Shown: positions 26,906-36,846, counted from the first letter of the stretch. The stretch is 64,000 nucleotides of DNA from CAWKEY01 sp963848675 (GCA_963848675.1 CAWKEY010000032.1:12772-76771); one strand, 5' to 3'. Numbers and translations are program-made. Notes: a model not told the origin generated them from the sequence alone.

Positions 26906-28240
26906 TTACAAGGGCTCAGATTTGCATAGGACAGCTTCTGCACAAAAACCGCCCAGCGTTTTGGAATGACTCAAGTGGAGATGGCCGCCGTATTGTTCAG
27001 CGATTAATTGCGCTATGGACAATCCCAGGCCATGTCCACTGACGCTTTCATCCAGCCGGACGCCCCGTCGTAATAATTGGCTAATATCCGCATCTGAAAC
27101 GCCGGGGCCGTCATCTTCCACCCTCAGACACACTTTATGATTGATGGAGAAGCTTAGGATGACTTTGGATCTGGCCCATTTGCAGGCATTATCGAGCAGG
27201 TTGCCGGTAAGTTCCAGCATATCCTCGCGGTCTATTGATAAGGCGCCGTTGACCGGTGCCGTAAAACTGATTGACAGATTTTTATCCCGGTACATGCTTT
27301 GCAGAACTTGGATCAAGGCCGGCAGTTCCTGGGCAATGTCAAATTTTGCCAGTGACGGGCCGGAGCCTGCCATACGCGCCCGTTTAAGCACACGCGCCAT
27401 CATGCTGTGCATATTGCTCGTTTGCGTTAGCATAGTTTGACAAATTTCGGCATGGGTTTGTATCGGTTCTTCCCGGGCGAGTTGTTGCAGCACCGTTAAC
27501 GGCGTTTTTAAGGCGTGGGCAAGATCACCGAGTGCATTGCGCGAGCGCTGCAAGCGCTGTTCCAGCACATTCACTAACCAGTTGACTTCAGCCACCAGGG
27601 CCGATACTTCCAGCGGTACCTGTGTATCAAGCTGGGTTCTTAGGCCTTGTTCCAAGTCCCGGATTTGTTGTTGTATGCGTTTTAAAGGATGAAATCCACT
27701 ATGCAAAATACTGGCCTGCACAGCGATTAACACCAGCAATAATGCCAGGGCAATCAAGGCATAGCGCTGCTGAAATGCGTTAATGAGCGTCAGCATGGGC
27801 GACAGGTCTTCTGCTACGGCGACCGTTATCATCCGGTTATGCCGATTATAGCCATAAGCCATGATAATCAGCTTTTGCTGTTGGGAACCGGTTTGATAAA
27901 AGCGGCGCGTTTCTCCACCCGCCAGCGCTGGAATAGGCAGCTTCTGATCGGCCAGAGAAGGTGAGCGCAGCACCTGTCCGGCGCTGATTACCTGATAATA
28001 CTGTCCAGAAAACGCCTGGAGATAAATGGGCTCAATTTTGTCACCCGCCAGCCGGAGATGATTGTTGTCGTCAAAATGACTCGCTTCGGCAATGCTTGCG
28101 GCATCGTGCGCCAAATGTGAGGCCACATATTCCTCCGCCAGATAACGGATGGAACTGCTGGTCATCCACCATAATGCAATAAACACACTGACAAGGCTGA
28201 TTAACAAACCGGCGCCCAAACGCAGTTGCAGGGATTTCAT
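26906..28240 (-). CDS. PhoQ-like sensor histidine kinase
   Basis: 444 residues: TM helix about 8-28, periplasmic sensor domain to about 155, TM helix 158-178, then HAMP-like linker. The H-box is LGDLAHALKTPLTVLQQLA, and ATPase motifs are ELTGNLLDNACKWA, VEDDGPGV and GHGLGLSIAQLIAEQYGG. The DLAHALKTPL variant and overall layout resemble PhoQ. It overlaps the regulator stop by four bases (ATGA). A divalent-metal signal is plausible because a metal transporter and a P1B ATPase flank the pair; this is inference. Confidence 0.9.
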   Translation of the reverse strand: MKSLQLRLGAGLLISLVSVFIALWWMTSSSIRYLAEEYVASHLAHDAASIAEASHFDDNNHLRLAGDKIEPIYLQAFSGQYYQVISAGQVLRSPSLADQKLPIPALAGGETRRFYQTGSQQQKLIIMAYGYNRHNRMITVAVAEDLSPMLTLINAFQQRYALIALALLLVLIAVQASILHSGFHPLKRIQQQIRDLEQGLRTQLDTQVPLEVSALVAEVNWLVNVLEQRLQRSRNALGDLAHALKTPLTVLQQLAREEPIQTHAEICQTMLTQTSNMHSMMARVLKRARMAGSGPSLAKFDIAQELPALIQVLQSMYRDKNLSISFTAPVNGALSIDREDMLELTGNLLDNACKWARSKVILSFSINHKVCLRVEDDGPGVSDADISQLLRRGVRLDESVSGHGLGLSIAQLIAEQYGGHLHLSHSKTLGGFCAEAVLCKSEPL

Positions 28241-28905
28241 TCAGACTGCGCCTTAAACACATAACCCTGGCCCCGGCGCGTTTCAATACGCTGCCTGCCG
28301 AGTTTCCGGCGTAAATGATTGACATAAACCTCGATGACATTGCTGTCCTTGTCCGAATCAAAGTCGTAGATATGCTCCGCCAAGGTGGATTTACTGACGA
28401 CCTGGCCCGGGTGCAACAAAAAATAGCGTAACAACCTGAATTCAATGCCGGTTAACTCGTGCGCACTGCCAGTCTCCGTGATCACTTGCTGCCTGCTTTC
28501 ATCCAACTGTAGACCGCCGACCAGTAAATCACCGCCCGGTTGCTGATTGGCGCGATGAATTAACGCGCCGATACGGGCCAGCAGTTCTTCACTATGAAAG
28601 GGTTTGCCGAGATAATCATCTGCGCCGGCTTTAAAACCATCCACTTTTTCGTACCAGGCATCACGCGCAGTGAGCACCAGCACCGGGATAGGATTTTGTT
28701 TGCTGCGCCAGTTTTTCAAAACTTCCAGGCCATTCCGCCCCGGAAGCCCCAAATCAAGTACCGCCAAGGCATAAATACCTTCATTACCCAGAAATTCGCC
28801 TTCGATACCCTCATGGGCCACATCGACGGCGTAACCGGCTTTTTCCAGATCTTTTTTGAGGATGCGGACTAAATCATGGTCATCTTCAATCAGTAACAGG
28901 CGCAT
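28237..28905 (-). CDS. OmpR/PhoP-family response regulator
   Basis: 222-residue regulator. The receiver domain has EDD at 7-9 (LLIEDDHD), the phospho-acceptor in VLDLGLPGRNG and Lys in KPFHSEELL. The winged-helix domain reads LTGIEFRLLRYFLLHPGQVVSKSTLAEHIYDF...NVIEVYVNHLRRKLG. It precedes and overlaps its kinase. Sequence features fit the PhoP/QseB/PmrA group. Confidence 0.93.
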   Translation of the reverse strand: MRLLLIEDDHDLVRILKKDLEKAGYAVDVAHEGIEGEFLGNEGIYALAVLDLGLPGRNGLEVLKNWRSKQNPIPVLVLTARDAWYEKVDGFKAGADDYLGKPFHSEELLARIGALIHRANQQPGGDLLVGGLQLDESRQQVITETGSAHELTGIEFRLLRYFLLHPGQVVSKSTLAEHIYDFDSDKDSNVIEVYVNHLRRKLGRQRIETRRGQGYVFKAQSE

Positions 28906-28918
28906 GATGTTCCTCGTG

Positions 28919-30865
28919 TTAAAAATCCGAAAGTGATTTCGGCGGGATTGCTGCTCTCAACGCATTTAATACCGCGAAGACATCAATCACTTCCTGAGTA
29001 ACGGCTCCGGCGACGGGCGACAGATAGCCAAGGCCGGCAAAGCCCATGCCAATGACACTTAAAACCATGCCGCCTACCGCACTTTGCAAGGCAATAGCGC
29101 GCATGCGTTCGCCGATATGAAACAGCTCATCGACTTTTAACAGCGAACTGTCCATGATCACCGCATCGGCGGATTCGCCGGTAATATCGCTATTTTGACC
29201 AAAGGCAATGCCGATGGTCGCTGCTGTTAACGCAGGCGCGTCATTGATGCCGTCCCCCAGAAACACGGTTTTTGCCAGAGCGGTTTCTGCGCGCACCAGT
29301 TCCAGTTTTTGTTCGGGACTTTGGCTGAAGTAAACATGCTCGATGCCGACTTGTTCGGCCAGAAAACGGACTTCCGATTCACGGTCGCCGGACACCAGCA
29401 TGACCCGCTCAAATAGATGGCTAGGCTGCAAGTGATTGATAAATGACGAGCTGTCAGTGCGCACTTGATCACGGAATTGCAGGGTCGCCGCATAATGTCC
29501 ATCAATCAGCACAATACATTCCAGGCCTCCCGTGAGGGGTGGCAAATCTTCAACATTGGCAGGGTTTTCTTCAACAAAGTTCTTACGGCTGGTAATTTGA
29601 ACCTGTTTACCCATCACCGTACCGGTAAGACCTTTACCGGGTAATTCGGCGATATTGGTAACGCTTAATAAGGATAATCCTGCTTTTTCTGCCGCTTTAA
29701 TAATCGCACCGGAGAGCGGATGCTTGGAATAGCGTTCTAGACTGGCGATTAAAGTCAGCACCTCCTGTTCATTAGAGGCGCCGCCAGGAATGATCCCGGT
29801 CAGAGAAGGGCGGCCATAAGTCAGCGTGCCGGTTTTATCAAAAATCGCCGTCCGGCAGGTGCCTATGGTTTCCAGAATGGCCGGGTTCTTGATGATGATT
29901 TCACGCCGTGCGGCCAGTGAAATGGAGCTGATAATGGTGACGGGTATACCAATCAGCAAAGGGCAGGGCGTGGCAACCACGAGTACCGCCAGAAAACGGA
30001 TCACCTCACCGCTCATCATCCAGGCCAGCACGGCAATGGCAACGGCCAGCGGTGTGTACAGCGCGCCCAGTTGATCGCCTAGCCGTCTTATGTTCGGGCG
30101 ATACTGCTCGGAAGATCGCATGACTTCCATGATTTTGGCATAACGTGAATCAACAGACAGTTTATCCGCGCGAATGGTCAGTGCCGAATCACCATTGATC
30201 GCACCGGACATGACAAGTGAACCAGTGGTTTTCGACATCAAATACGGCTCGCCAGTCAAATAGGATTCATCCATGGTGCCGGAACCTTCCAGTACAGTGC
30301 CATCAACCGGGCAGATTTCATGAGGAAGTACCAATAAGGCATCGCCAATGTTGACCTGTTCCGTTGTAATATCGATTAGCTTATCGCCCGATTTTCTATG
30401 AGCAACTGATGGCATGCGATTGGCAAGAGCTTCAAGAACCGAAGAGGCTTTGCGAACGGCATAGTGTTCCAGAGCTGCACCGCCGGACAGCATTAACACC
30501 ACCAAACTGCCGGCCAGATATTCATCCAGCCATACCGCCGTCACTATGGATATTCCGGCCAACAGATCGGCGCCGAAATCACCGTGAAATAATTTCAAGG
30601 TGAGCTGGTAAACCAAAGGAATGCCGCCCAGTAACAGGACGGCAATAAGCGGCAGTTCGCCCACTGAAATCTGGTAAGCCCATTGACTTTCAAAGACTTT
30701 GGCAAGCGCCGATGCTAATGACGTATGTAACGATAGCGTATAGAGTTCGTGTCCCTGATCGAATACATAGCGCAGCACCAAAAAAGCGCCGATGCCGAGC
30801 AGGCTTAACACGGCAATGATATTTTCGGATTTCGAGCTTGATGTCGATTGCTGTGGTTTGGTCAT
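28919..30865 (-). CDS. P1B-type heavy-metal ATPase
   Basis: 648-residue metal-transporting ATPase without an N-terminal metal-binding domain. The phosphorylation site is FDKTGTLTYG, the P1B marker is YSKHPLSGAI, and the hinge is GDGINDAPALT. The membrane motif is ATPCPLLIGIPV, a TPCP form rather than CPC or SPC, so metal choice cannot be read directly. The actuator loop has SYLTGEPYLM in place of TGES. It lies 13 bases upstream of the PhoP-like regulator, in the same direction, and 75 bases after a cytochrome b561. Confidence 0.9.
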   Translation of the reverse strand: MTKPQQSTSSSKSENIIAVLSLLGIGAFLVLRYVFDQGHELYTLSLHTSLASALAKVFESQWAYQISVGELPLIAVLLLGGIPLVYQLTLKLFHGDFGADLLAGISIVTAVWLDEYLAGSLVVLMLSGGAALEHYAVRKASSVLEALANRMPSVAHRKSGDKLIDITTEQVNIGDALLVLPHEICPVDGTVLEGSGTMDESYLTGEPYLMSKTTGSLVMSGAINGDSALTIRADKLSVDSRYAKIMEVMRSSEQYRPNIRRLGDQLGALYTPLAVAIAVLAWMMSGEVIRFLAVLVVATPCPLLIGIPVTIISSISLAARREIIIKNPAILETIGTCRTAIFDKTGTLTYGRPSLTGIIPGGASNEQEVLTLIASLERYSKHPLSGAIIKAAEKAGLSLLSVTNIAELPGKGLTGTVMGKQVQITSRKNFVEENPANVEDLPPLTGGLECIVLIDGHYAATLQFRDQVRTDSSSFINHLQPSHLFERVMLVSGDRESEVRFLAEQVGIEHVYFSQSPEQKLELVRAETALAKTVFLGDGINDAPALTAATIGIAFGQNSDITGESADAVIMDSSLLKVDELFHIGERMRAIALQSAVGGMVLSVIGMGFAGLGYLSPVAGAVTQEVIDVFAVLNALRAAIPPKSLSDF

Positions 30866-30939
30866 GATAGTGTTTTTAGCTCCCTAAGTAATAAATCGTA
30901 GGCGCCGCTCCTACGTTTGTGCGCAAAACGCCGGCCTTG

Positions 30940-31524
30940 TTAATCCCGCGCCTTGCTCCGTGACTCTGTCATTATTTTTTTGTAACCATGCAGCATCGCC
31001 TTTACCAGACTTTCCCTGTGAATATAGCTTTCAACGGCAACGCCCAAAACATGAACAGCAACCAGTACTAAAGTAAAATTGGCAAAGAATTCATGCATTT
31101 CTTCCCAGAGCTCCTCATGATTAGGGCCTATGCCGGCTAATGGCCCGGCGCCCTGATCCGCGCCGTAGACAGCAAACCCGGTCAGCGACGTCATTAACAA
31201 ACTGACCAGCAATAAAACAATCATTATTGCGCCGGCGGGATTATGGCCCAGATAGCGCCTGGCCTTAAATGCAATCAGATCTTTAATATAATTGAAGGAT
31301 CGCTTAGGGGAGCATAGAAAGCTCGAGAACCGGGCATATTGATTACCGGCAAATCCCCAAAGCAGGCGGAAGATCAGTAAGCCGAACACCAGATAGCCGG
31401 CCCACACATGCACGTCTAATAGTTCATCTTCAGTCAGATAAGCGGTAAAAAATCCGGCCACCAGCAGCCAGTGGAAAATTCTCAACGGAAGATCCCATAC
31501 TTTAATCATGTCTTGTTTTTTCAT
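30940..31524 (-). CDS. Cytochrome b561-type membrane protein
   Basis: 194-residue di-haem cytochrome b of the b561/Ni-Fe-hydrogenase b-subunit class. Helix 1 is WDLPLRIFHWLLVAGFF (His ligand), and later helices show DVHVWAGYLVFGLLIFRLLWGF, IMIVLLLVSLLMTSLTGFAVYG and EMHEFFANFTLVLVAVHVLGVAVES (His ligands). Such proteins pass electrons between quinones and periplasmic partners. No hydrogenase is nearby; it precedes the P1B ATPase by 75 bases. Confidence 0.88.
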   Translation of the reverse strand: MKKQDMIKVWDLPLRIFHWLLVAGFFTAYLTEDELLDVHVWAGYLVFGLLIFRLLWGFAGNQYARFSSFLCSPKRSFNYIKDLIAFKARRYLGHNPAGAIMIVLLLVSLLMTSLTGFAVYGADQGAGPLAGIGPNHEELWEEMHEFFANFTLVLVAVHVLGVAVESYIHRESLVKAMLHGYKKIMTESRSKARD

Positions 31525-31686
31525 TGTTCCACTCCTGATTTTGGATAGTGGCGCTACTTTAGCGAGTCAAGCTGAAATGGAACTGAAAAATGCCATTTTT
31601 GCTGATGCTTTCGGAGCAATTCGTGGCCGTCGATCAGAGACATGAGCAGTTTTATCCAGGTATAGCAATGACGCTTGCAGGAGCAT

Positions 31687-34425
31687 CTAAAATTCGTCTT
31701 CGCCCGCCATGACCGGAGTATTCCGGGCTAAAGATGACATTTTCGGTCCGGAGGGTGCGGCAAAATAGTTGAAACGGCCACGGCCGGTGTTTTTGGCAAA
31801 ATACATGGCCTGATCAGAACATTTGATCAGCCCCTGTGCTTCTTTGGCATCGTCCGGATAGATGGCTACGCCGATACTGGCCGAAATATAAGCGGCATTA
31901 TCCTGCAACTGGAACGGTTCGGATAATGTGTTCAAGATGTTCTGCGCGACGCGCTCAATGTTGGTTGGCTCGATCAGCTCAGACAGAATAATGGTGAATT
32001 CATCACCACCCAGACGTGAGGCGCTGTCTGTTTCGCGTATGCAACTGCTTAAGCGCTGAGCGGCTTCTTTTAGCAACAGATCACCCATGTCGTGACCCAG
32101 TGTGTCGTTGACTTCCTTGAAACGATCAAGGTCGAGAAATAACAGCGCCAGGGAAAGGCCATCACGATGAGCTTTTTTGATTTCCTGTTCCAGACGATTA
32201 TGAAACATGTGGCGATTGGGCAAGCCGGTGACGGGATCAAAGTTGGCTTGGCGCCAAATTTGTTCGGCGGACTTTTTCTTTTCGGTGATGTCGCGAGTCA
32301 GCGCCAACTGAATCAGTTTGCCGTCGGGTTTGTTGTGAAAAGGCGCGGCGTGCGATTCCAGCCAGCGACGGGTTCCATGCAAACCAATGATTTCATATTC
32401 GAGAGTGCCTTTTTGTCCCTCACAGACACGCTCGTTGAATTGGCGAAAGGTTTCCCGGTTTTCGGGAGCGACCAGGGTATAGGCGCTTTGACCGATAACG
32501 CTGCTTTCATTGCTGGCTTCCATCATTTTGAGGCCGGCATCATTAATGGATAGCAGTATGCCATTGCTGTCTATCAGTTTTACGCAATCGGGCGTGGTTT
32601 CGATGAGCGTGCGCAGATGTTGCGTACTTTCCTGGAGCGCTTCACGGGCGATTTGTTTTTCAAGCGCTATGCCAACCAGATTGGCAGTCTGCTCTATCCT
32701 GCGGATGTCTGCCCCAGTGGGGCTGTAGGGATCGTGATGGTAAATAGCCAAGGTGCCGAGGACTTTGCCGGCTGCATTTTTGATGGGTTCTGACCAGCAT
32801 GCGCCTAAACGCGCTTGGGCTGCAAGATCTTTGTAGGCTGTCCAGTAAGGGTGTGTCTGGATGTTATCGATGATAAAGCGTTTGCCGGTAAACACGGCAG
32901 TACCGCAGGAGCCTACGCCCAATTCGATTTTAATAGTGTCCATGGCTGATTTGTAGAAATCAGGAAGACTAGGTGCGACTTGCGAGGTCAGGTATTTGCC
33001 GTCCTTATCCAGGAGCAGAATACTGCCCAGCGAGCCCGGGTTGTCCTGTTCCACACCGAGTACGATCGCTTCCAGAATTTTGCTTACCGGCGCATCTTTA
33101 GCCAGCATTTTTAGCACCTGGCTATGGGAGCGTTCGTGCTGTTCGGTAAGGTGGCGCTGGGTGATGTCGAGTTTGACGGCTACATAATGGCTGATCGTGC
33201 CGGCCGTATCCTTGACCGGCGAAATATAGGCCTCTTCCCAATAGATTTCGCCATTTTTGCGCCGGTTCACGAGTTTTCCATGCCAGGGTTGGCTTTGGGT
33301 GAGTGTGTCCCACAGCTCTTCAAAGGTTTTCTTGGATGTTAATCCCGAGCGCAAAATGCGCGGATTTTGGCCTATTGCTTCATCTGATGTGTAGCCGGTT
33401 ACGGCCGTAAATTGAGGGTTTACATATTCGATGACTCCGTTCAGATCCGTAATGACGACCGAAGTGGGGCTCTGTTCGATGGCAACAGTCAGTGAGCGCA
33501 ACTCATTTTCGACCTTATTGCGCTGGTTGATGATCAATGCCAGCACTATGCCGGTCACGGACAGTGTCATGATATAAAACCAGAAATTGCTCAGGGCGGA
33601 TTCGGCAATATCGTGCGCGAAATAGCCTGTTCCATGCAGAGCGCCCAATAAGGCTTGCATCGAGGTGATGGCAATAACCAGCAAGACGCCGTGGCGATTG
33701 AAGCGCACAGCCGCCCACACCACAAAAATAAATATAAAAAAACCCTTGGCAAATGAACCCAGACTATCGTGGAACCAGTCGAGAAAAACGATCTGTCCGG
33801 CCAAAAACAGCAGTCCGAAACAAGCCGAGGTTTCCAGTACACGCTTACGATTGAACCAGCCTTGGGGCGCTTGCCGCCATACCAGAATCATCGGTGTGAC
33901 CAGCATGATGCCTAGCGAATTGCCCATCCACCACTGCCGGAAACTTTGGGGTATTAATTGCAAACTGAGAACTTCAGCCTGCCAAAAGGTGACGACACCG
34001 ATTAGCGCCGCTACCGTTGCGGCAAGTGCGCCTGCTAGTGTAAGCGATAAATAATCGGAAGGATGCGATAACAGTGGATCGAACGGTTTTTGAACCAAGC
34101 CGGTTTTGGGTAATACCTGTTTGAGCAGGCCAATAGCGAGCAGGGGTTCCACGGTGTTACTCAGGGCGACAAATACCGATGAGAGCTCGAAGCAGCCAAG
34201 CAAAACGCGAGCAAACCACGAGCCTATAAAAAGCGCTGGCCAGTATTTGTTGCCACCCAACAGCAGCGCGGCCATACCGATACCAGAGGGTATCCACATG
34301 ACGGAGATAGTGCTGACATTGGTTGTCAAATAGGTCAGAACAAGGATGATAGACGCCGCATAAACCAGGGCCAAGCCCGCTAGTTTTGACAGGTCGGACC
34401 AACGATTAGCCAGTAATCGATTCAA
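31687..34425 (-). CDS. MASE1-PAS-GAF-PAS-GGDEF diguanylate cyclase
   Basis: 912-residue signalling protein that should make cyclic di-GMP. The N-terminal membrane MASE1 domain (about 10-300) has STISVMWIPSGIGMAALLL. A PAS domain with PAC (about 310-425; GVIEYVNPQFTAVTGYTSDEAIG), a GAF domain (about 440-590) and a second PAS (about 600-720) follow. The C-terminal domain has the active RLGGDEFTII motif, with an RETD inhibitory site five residues upstream. No EAL domain is present. It is a single gene separated from its neighbours. Confidence 0.93.
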   Translation of the reverse strand: MNRLLANRWSDLSKLAGLALVYAASIILVLTYLTTNVSTISVMWIPSGIGMAALLLGGNKYWPALFIGSWFARVLLGCFELSSVFVALSNTVEPLLAIGLLKQVLPKTGLVQKPFDPLLSHPSDYLSLTLAGALAATVAALIGVVTFWQAEVLSLQLIPQSFRQWWMGNSLGIMLVTPMILVWRQAPQGWFNRKRVLETSACFGLLFLAGQIVFLDWFHDSLGSFAKGFFIFIFVVWAAVRFNRHGVLLVIAITSMQALLGALHGTGYFAHDIAESALSNFWFYIMTLSVTGIVLALIINQRNKVENELRSLTVAIEQSPTSVVITDLNGVIEYVNPQFTAVTGYTSDEAIGQNPRILRSGLTSKKTFEELWDTLTQSQPWHGKLVNRRKNGEIYWEEAYISPVKDTAGTISHYVAVKLDITQRHLTEQHERSHSQVLKMLAKDAPVSKILEAIVLGVEQDNPGSLGSILLLDKDGKYLTSQVAPSLPDFYKSAMDTIKIELGVGSCGTAVFTGKRFIIDNIQTHPYWTAYKDLAAQARLGACWSEPIKNAAGKVLGTLAIYHHDPYSPTGADIRRIEQTANLVGIALEKQIAREALQESTQHLRTLIETTPDCVKLIDSNGILLSINDAGLKMMEASNESSVIGQSAYTLVAPENRETFRQFNERVCEGQKGTLEYEIIGLHGTRRWLESHAAPFHNKPDGKLIQLALTRDITEKKKSAEQIWRQANFDPVTGLPNRHMFHNRLEQEIKKAHRDGLSLALLFLDLDRFKEVNDTLGHDMGDLLLKEAAQRLSSCIRETDSASRLGGDEFTIILSELIEPTNIERVAQNILNTLSEPFQLQDNAAYISASIGVAIYPDDAKEAQGLIKCSDQAMYFAKNTGRGRFNYFAAPSGPKMSSLARNTPVMAGEDEF

Positions 34426-34719
34426 GATATTTTGCCCTTCTGTGCGTTTACAAAGGGAACAAGTTTAGCAAATTGTAAAATTCTGGGGAGAAAATACAGC
34501 TATCCAGATCAATTAAACTCTTTCTTCCGGGTTGAGCTGCCGGTGTGCAGCGGGTATCGCGCAGCGCTAATGAACCGTTAGGGCTCGGTTGATTCTTCAA
34601 GCCACACTGGAAAAGTTGGAAAGTTGTTGCTGGCCGGGTAATAATACGCGCACTCTGCAATGCCGTCCGATGAGTCATTGCTCTCTTTTTTTTACATCCA
34701 CTTACAGGCGAACACTTCA

Positions 34720-35187
34720 ATGCGTAACTATTTTCTAAAGCTCAGTTTTGTCTTATTGACGGTTTTTTCGGTTTTTGCCTATGCCGGCATGATCGGTAAA
34801 GAAGCCATTCCTGAAAAAATCATGGCGCAATTGCACAAAAAGCATCCGAATGCGCTGGACATTAAGGCAGAACCAAAAACCCATTTTGGTCAGGCTTTGT
34901 ACGTCCTCTATTTTAAAGACGGTGGGGCTGAACACATTGAATTTTATCGCGTCGACGGGCATTTTTATGTAAGCGGCGAAAAAATTGATGCAATCAATCT
35001 GATACCGGAGGCTATCAATGAAAATTTGAAGGCGGTTTTCAATACCTATGAAATCAAGCGCGCAATTTTGGTGGCCAATCCTAACGGTGTTGGAGAGGAA
35101 TATGATTTATCGGTTAGTGCCTCAGGTAAAAACTGGAGTATTTCGGTCGATGGCAAAGGCGCCATCATCGATAAAGTTGAAGAGTAA
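34720..35187 (+). CDS. Secreted PepSY-like protein
   Basis: 155-residue protein starting MRNYFLKLSFVLLTVFSVFAYA, a clear signal peptide cut near residue 22. The mature part (IPEKIMAQLHKKHPNALDIKAEP, LYVLYFKDGG..HIEFYRVDG, then a second similar unit FNTYEIKRAILVANPNG..EYDLSVSASGKNWSISVDGKG) resembles the periplasmic PepSY-like (BLIP-fold) domain. Function is unknown. A longer frame from 34660 is open, but the signal peptide fixes the start. Confidence 0.8.
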   Translation: MRNYFLKLSFVLLTVFSVFAYAGMIGKEAIPEKIMAQLHKKHPNALDIKAEPKTHFGQALYVLYFKDGGAEHIEFYRVDGHFYVSGEKIDAINLIPEAINENLKAVFNTYEIKRAILVANPNGVGEEYDLSVSASGKNWSISVDGKGAIIDKVEE

Positions 35188-35209
35188 AACATGCGGCGGA
35201 TTACACTTA

Positions 35210-36070
35210 TCAAGATAAAGTTGTACCTATACGCTCGCCCAGTTTGACAATTTTGTCGGCTTTCAATCCAGCATCCCAGCGGGCTTTGCCGTTGCCGAAG
35301 AGCACAATGATGGTGGAGCCCATGTTGAAACGGCCCAATTCTTCGCCTTTTTTCAAGGTGGGTGCGTTTTGCTGATATTGCCAGCTATAGATTGAGGGCA
35401 GGGTGGGTGGGGTGACTACGCCGTGCCAGACAGTTTCAATGCTGGAGACAAAAATGGCGCCAACCAGCACCAGGGCCATGGGGCCGGCTTCGGTATCAAA
35501 CAGGCAGCAAACGCGTTCGTTTCGGGCGAATAGACCTGGAACGGCGTTGGTGGTTACGGTATTGACGCTGAACAATCGTCCCGGAATATGCGCCATCTCT
35601 GTCAAGGTGCCGGTCAGCGGCATGTGCAGGCGGTGATAGTCTTTGGGTGACAGGTAAATGGTGGTGAATATGCCGTTATTAAAGGGCTGCGCGCGTTCTG
35701 CATCGCCGCCTAATAGGTCGATGGCGCTAAGGCTTTTGCCCTTGGCTTGAAAGATATTGCCTGCGGTAATGGCGCCGGCTTGACTGACGGCGCCGTCGGC
35801 GGGACAAACAATAGCATCTGAGTCGCTGCAGATGGGCCGGATCCCGGGCTTGAGTTCGCGGGTAAAAAAATGATTGAAGCTCTGGTAAGCATTGATGTCC
35901 TGTTCCAGGGCTTCTGCCATGTTGACGCCGTAATGCCGGATGACCTGCTGGATGAACAGGTTTTTCCAGGTTTTGTTTTCACAATGGGTCAGCACGCTCA
36001 TCATTCGGGATAAGGCATGATGCGGCAGAACGTATTGGGGCAGGGTGGTGAGGGCTTGTTTCAAGTTCAT
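35210..36070 (-). CDS. psd: Phosphatidylserine decarboxylase
   Basis: Membrane-bound pyruvoyl enzyme that makes phosphatidylethanolamine, 286 residues. INAYQSFNHFFTRELKPGIRP, CPADGAVSQAG, YHRLHMPLTG and FNMGSTIIVLFGNG are the family signatures; the self-cleavage site is GST, with Met in place of the usual Leu (LGST). The start overlaps the stop of the FlhB-like gene by four bases. Confidence 0.94.
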   Translation of the reverse strand: MNLKQALTTLPQYVLPHHALSRMMSVLTHCENKTWKNLFIQQVIRHYGVNMAEALEQDINAYQSFNHFFTRELKPGIRPICSDSDAIVCPADGAVSQAGAITAGNIFQAKGKSLSAIDLLGGDAERAQPFNNGIFTTIYLSPKDYHRLHMPLTGTLTEMAHIPGRLFSVNTVTTNAVPGLFARNERVCCLFDTEAGPMALVLVGAIFVSSIETVWHGVVTPPTLPSIYSWQYQQNAPTLKKGEELGRFNMGSTIIVLFGNGKARWDAGLKADKIVKLGERIGTTLS

Positions 36071-36351
36071 GGATTATCACTGTGGGGTGTTTTGCCGCTT
36101 AAAAAATAGGCAAAGGCAATCACTTCTGCGACGGCAACATAGAGTTCGTTGGGGATTTCATCGCCTAACGGAATCTGGGCGAGAATTTTTACCAGTTCGG
36201 GATCGGTTTGCAGCGGGATTCCGTGTTGTGCGGCGATGTCGAGTATTTGTTCAGCCCTAAGACCTTCGCCTTTGGCGGTTACTTTAGGCGCATTTTTGCC
36301 GTCGTATTGTAAGGCGACGGCAATATCGCTGCTGTAGTAAGTCTTGGGCAT
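36067..36351 (-). CDS. Orphan FlhB C-terminal-domain protein
   Basis: 94-residue protein matching the cytoplasmic C-terminal domain of FlhB/YscU: DIAVALQYDGKNAPKVTAKGEGLRAEQILDIAAQHGIPL, then IPNELYVAVAEVIAFAYFL. The self-cleavage motif NPTH expected just before AVALKYD is absent (SSDIAVALQYD), and there is no membrane part. I start at MPKTYYSSD (36351), because longer frames run into queF. No other flagellar or type III genes are near. Such FlhB homologues of unknown role exist in several bacteria. Confidence 0.85.
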   Translation of the reverse strand: MPKTYYSSDIAVALQYDGKNAPKVTAKGEGLRAEQILDIAAQHGIPLQTDPELVKILAQIPLGDEIPNELYVAVAEVIAFAYFLSGKTPHSDNP

Positions 36352-36358
36352 CAGCGGC

Positions 36359-36748
36359 TTATGGCAGATTAACCAATTCCGGCGCCTGCCAGGCACTGTT
36401 TTTATGCTCGACGACAACGGTGGTGTAAATGCCGCCGCGTACGTTAAATTCGGCGCGGATGCGCATGAAGTTGGGCGAGATGGCTTTGACCAGGTCATTT
36501 AAAATCTCGTTGGTTACGGCTTCATGGAAGGCGCCCTGGTCGCGGAAGGCCCACATATACAGTTTCAGTCCTTTCAATTCCACGCACAGTGCCGCGGGCA
36601 CATATTCGATTTGAATGGTCGCGAAATCCGGCTGCCCGGTTTTGGGGCAAAGGCAGGTGAATTCTGGAATATCGATCCGTATTGTGTAATCACGGCCGGG
36701 TTGCGGGTTGGCGAAGGTTTCTAGGTCTTTGCTGGGTTGTGTTGTCAT
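36359..36748 (-). CDS. queF: 7-cyano-7-deazaguanine reductase (preQ0 reductase)
   Basis: Reduces preQ0 to preQ1 with NADPH in queuosine synthesis; short (type I) form of 129 residues. PEFTCLCPKTGQPDF carries the catalytic Cys and Asp, and the segment FHEAVTNEILNDL is also conserved. It heads the leftward queF-flhB-like-psd set and is divergent from smc with a 98-base gap. Confidence 0.95.
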   Translation of the reverse strand: MTTQPSKDLETFANPQPGRDYTIRIDIPEFTCLCPKTGQPDFATIQIEYVPAALCVELKGLKLYMWAFRDQGAFHEAVTNEILNDLVKAISPNFMRIRAEFNVRGGIYTTVVVEHKNSAWQAPELVNLP

Positions 36749-36846
36749 GTTTGTCGAAGCGGTTTAAATAAAAAAGTCGAAACTCAGTTAAATATCGATA
36801 ATAATACCGAGCTTTTTAAATTAATTGTCGGGCTATTCTACCAGTA

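Noticed and set aside
34426..34719. Possible gene in the gap before the PepSY-like protein
   Set aside because: Open frames there have no ribosome site or recognisable protein pattern.
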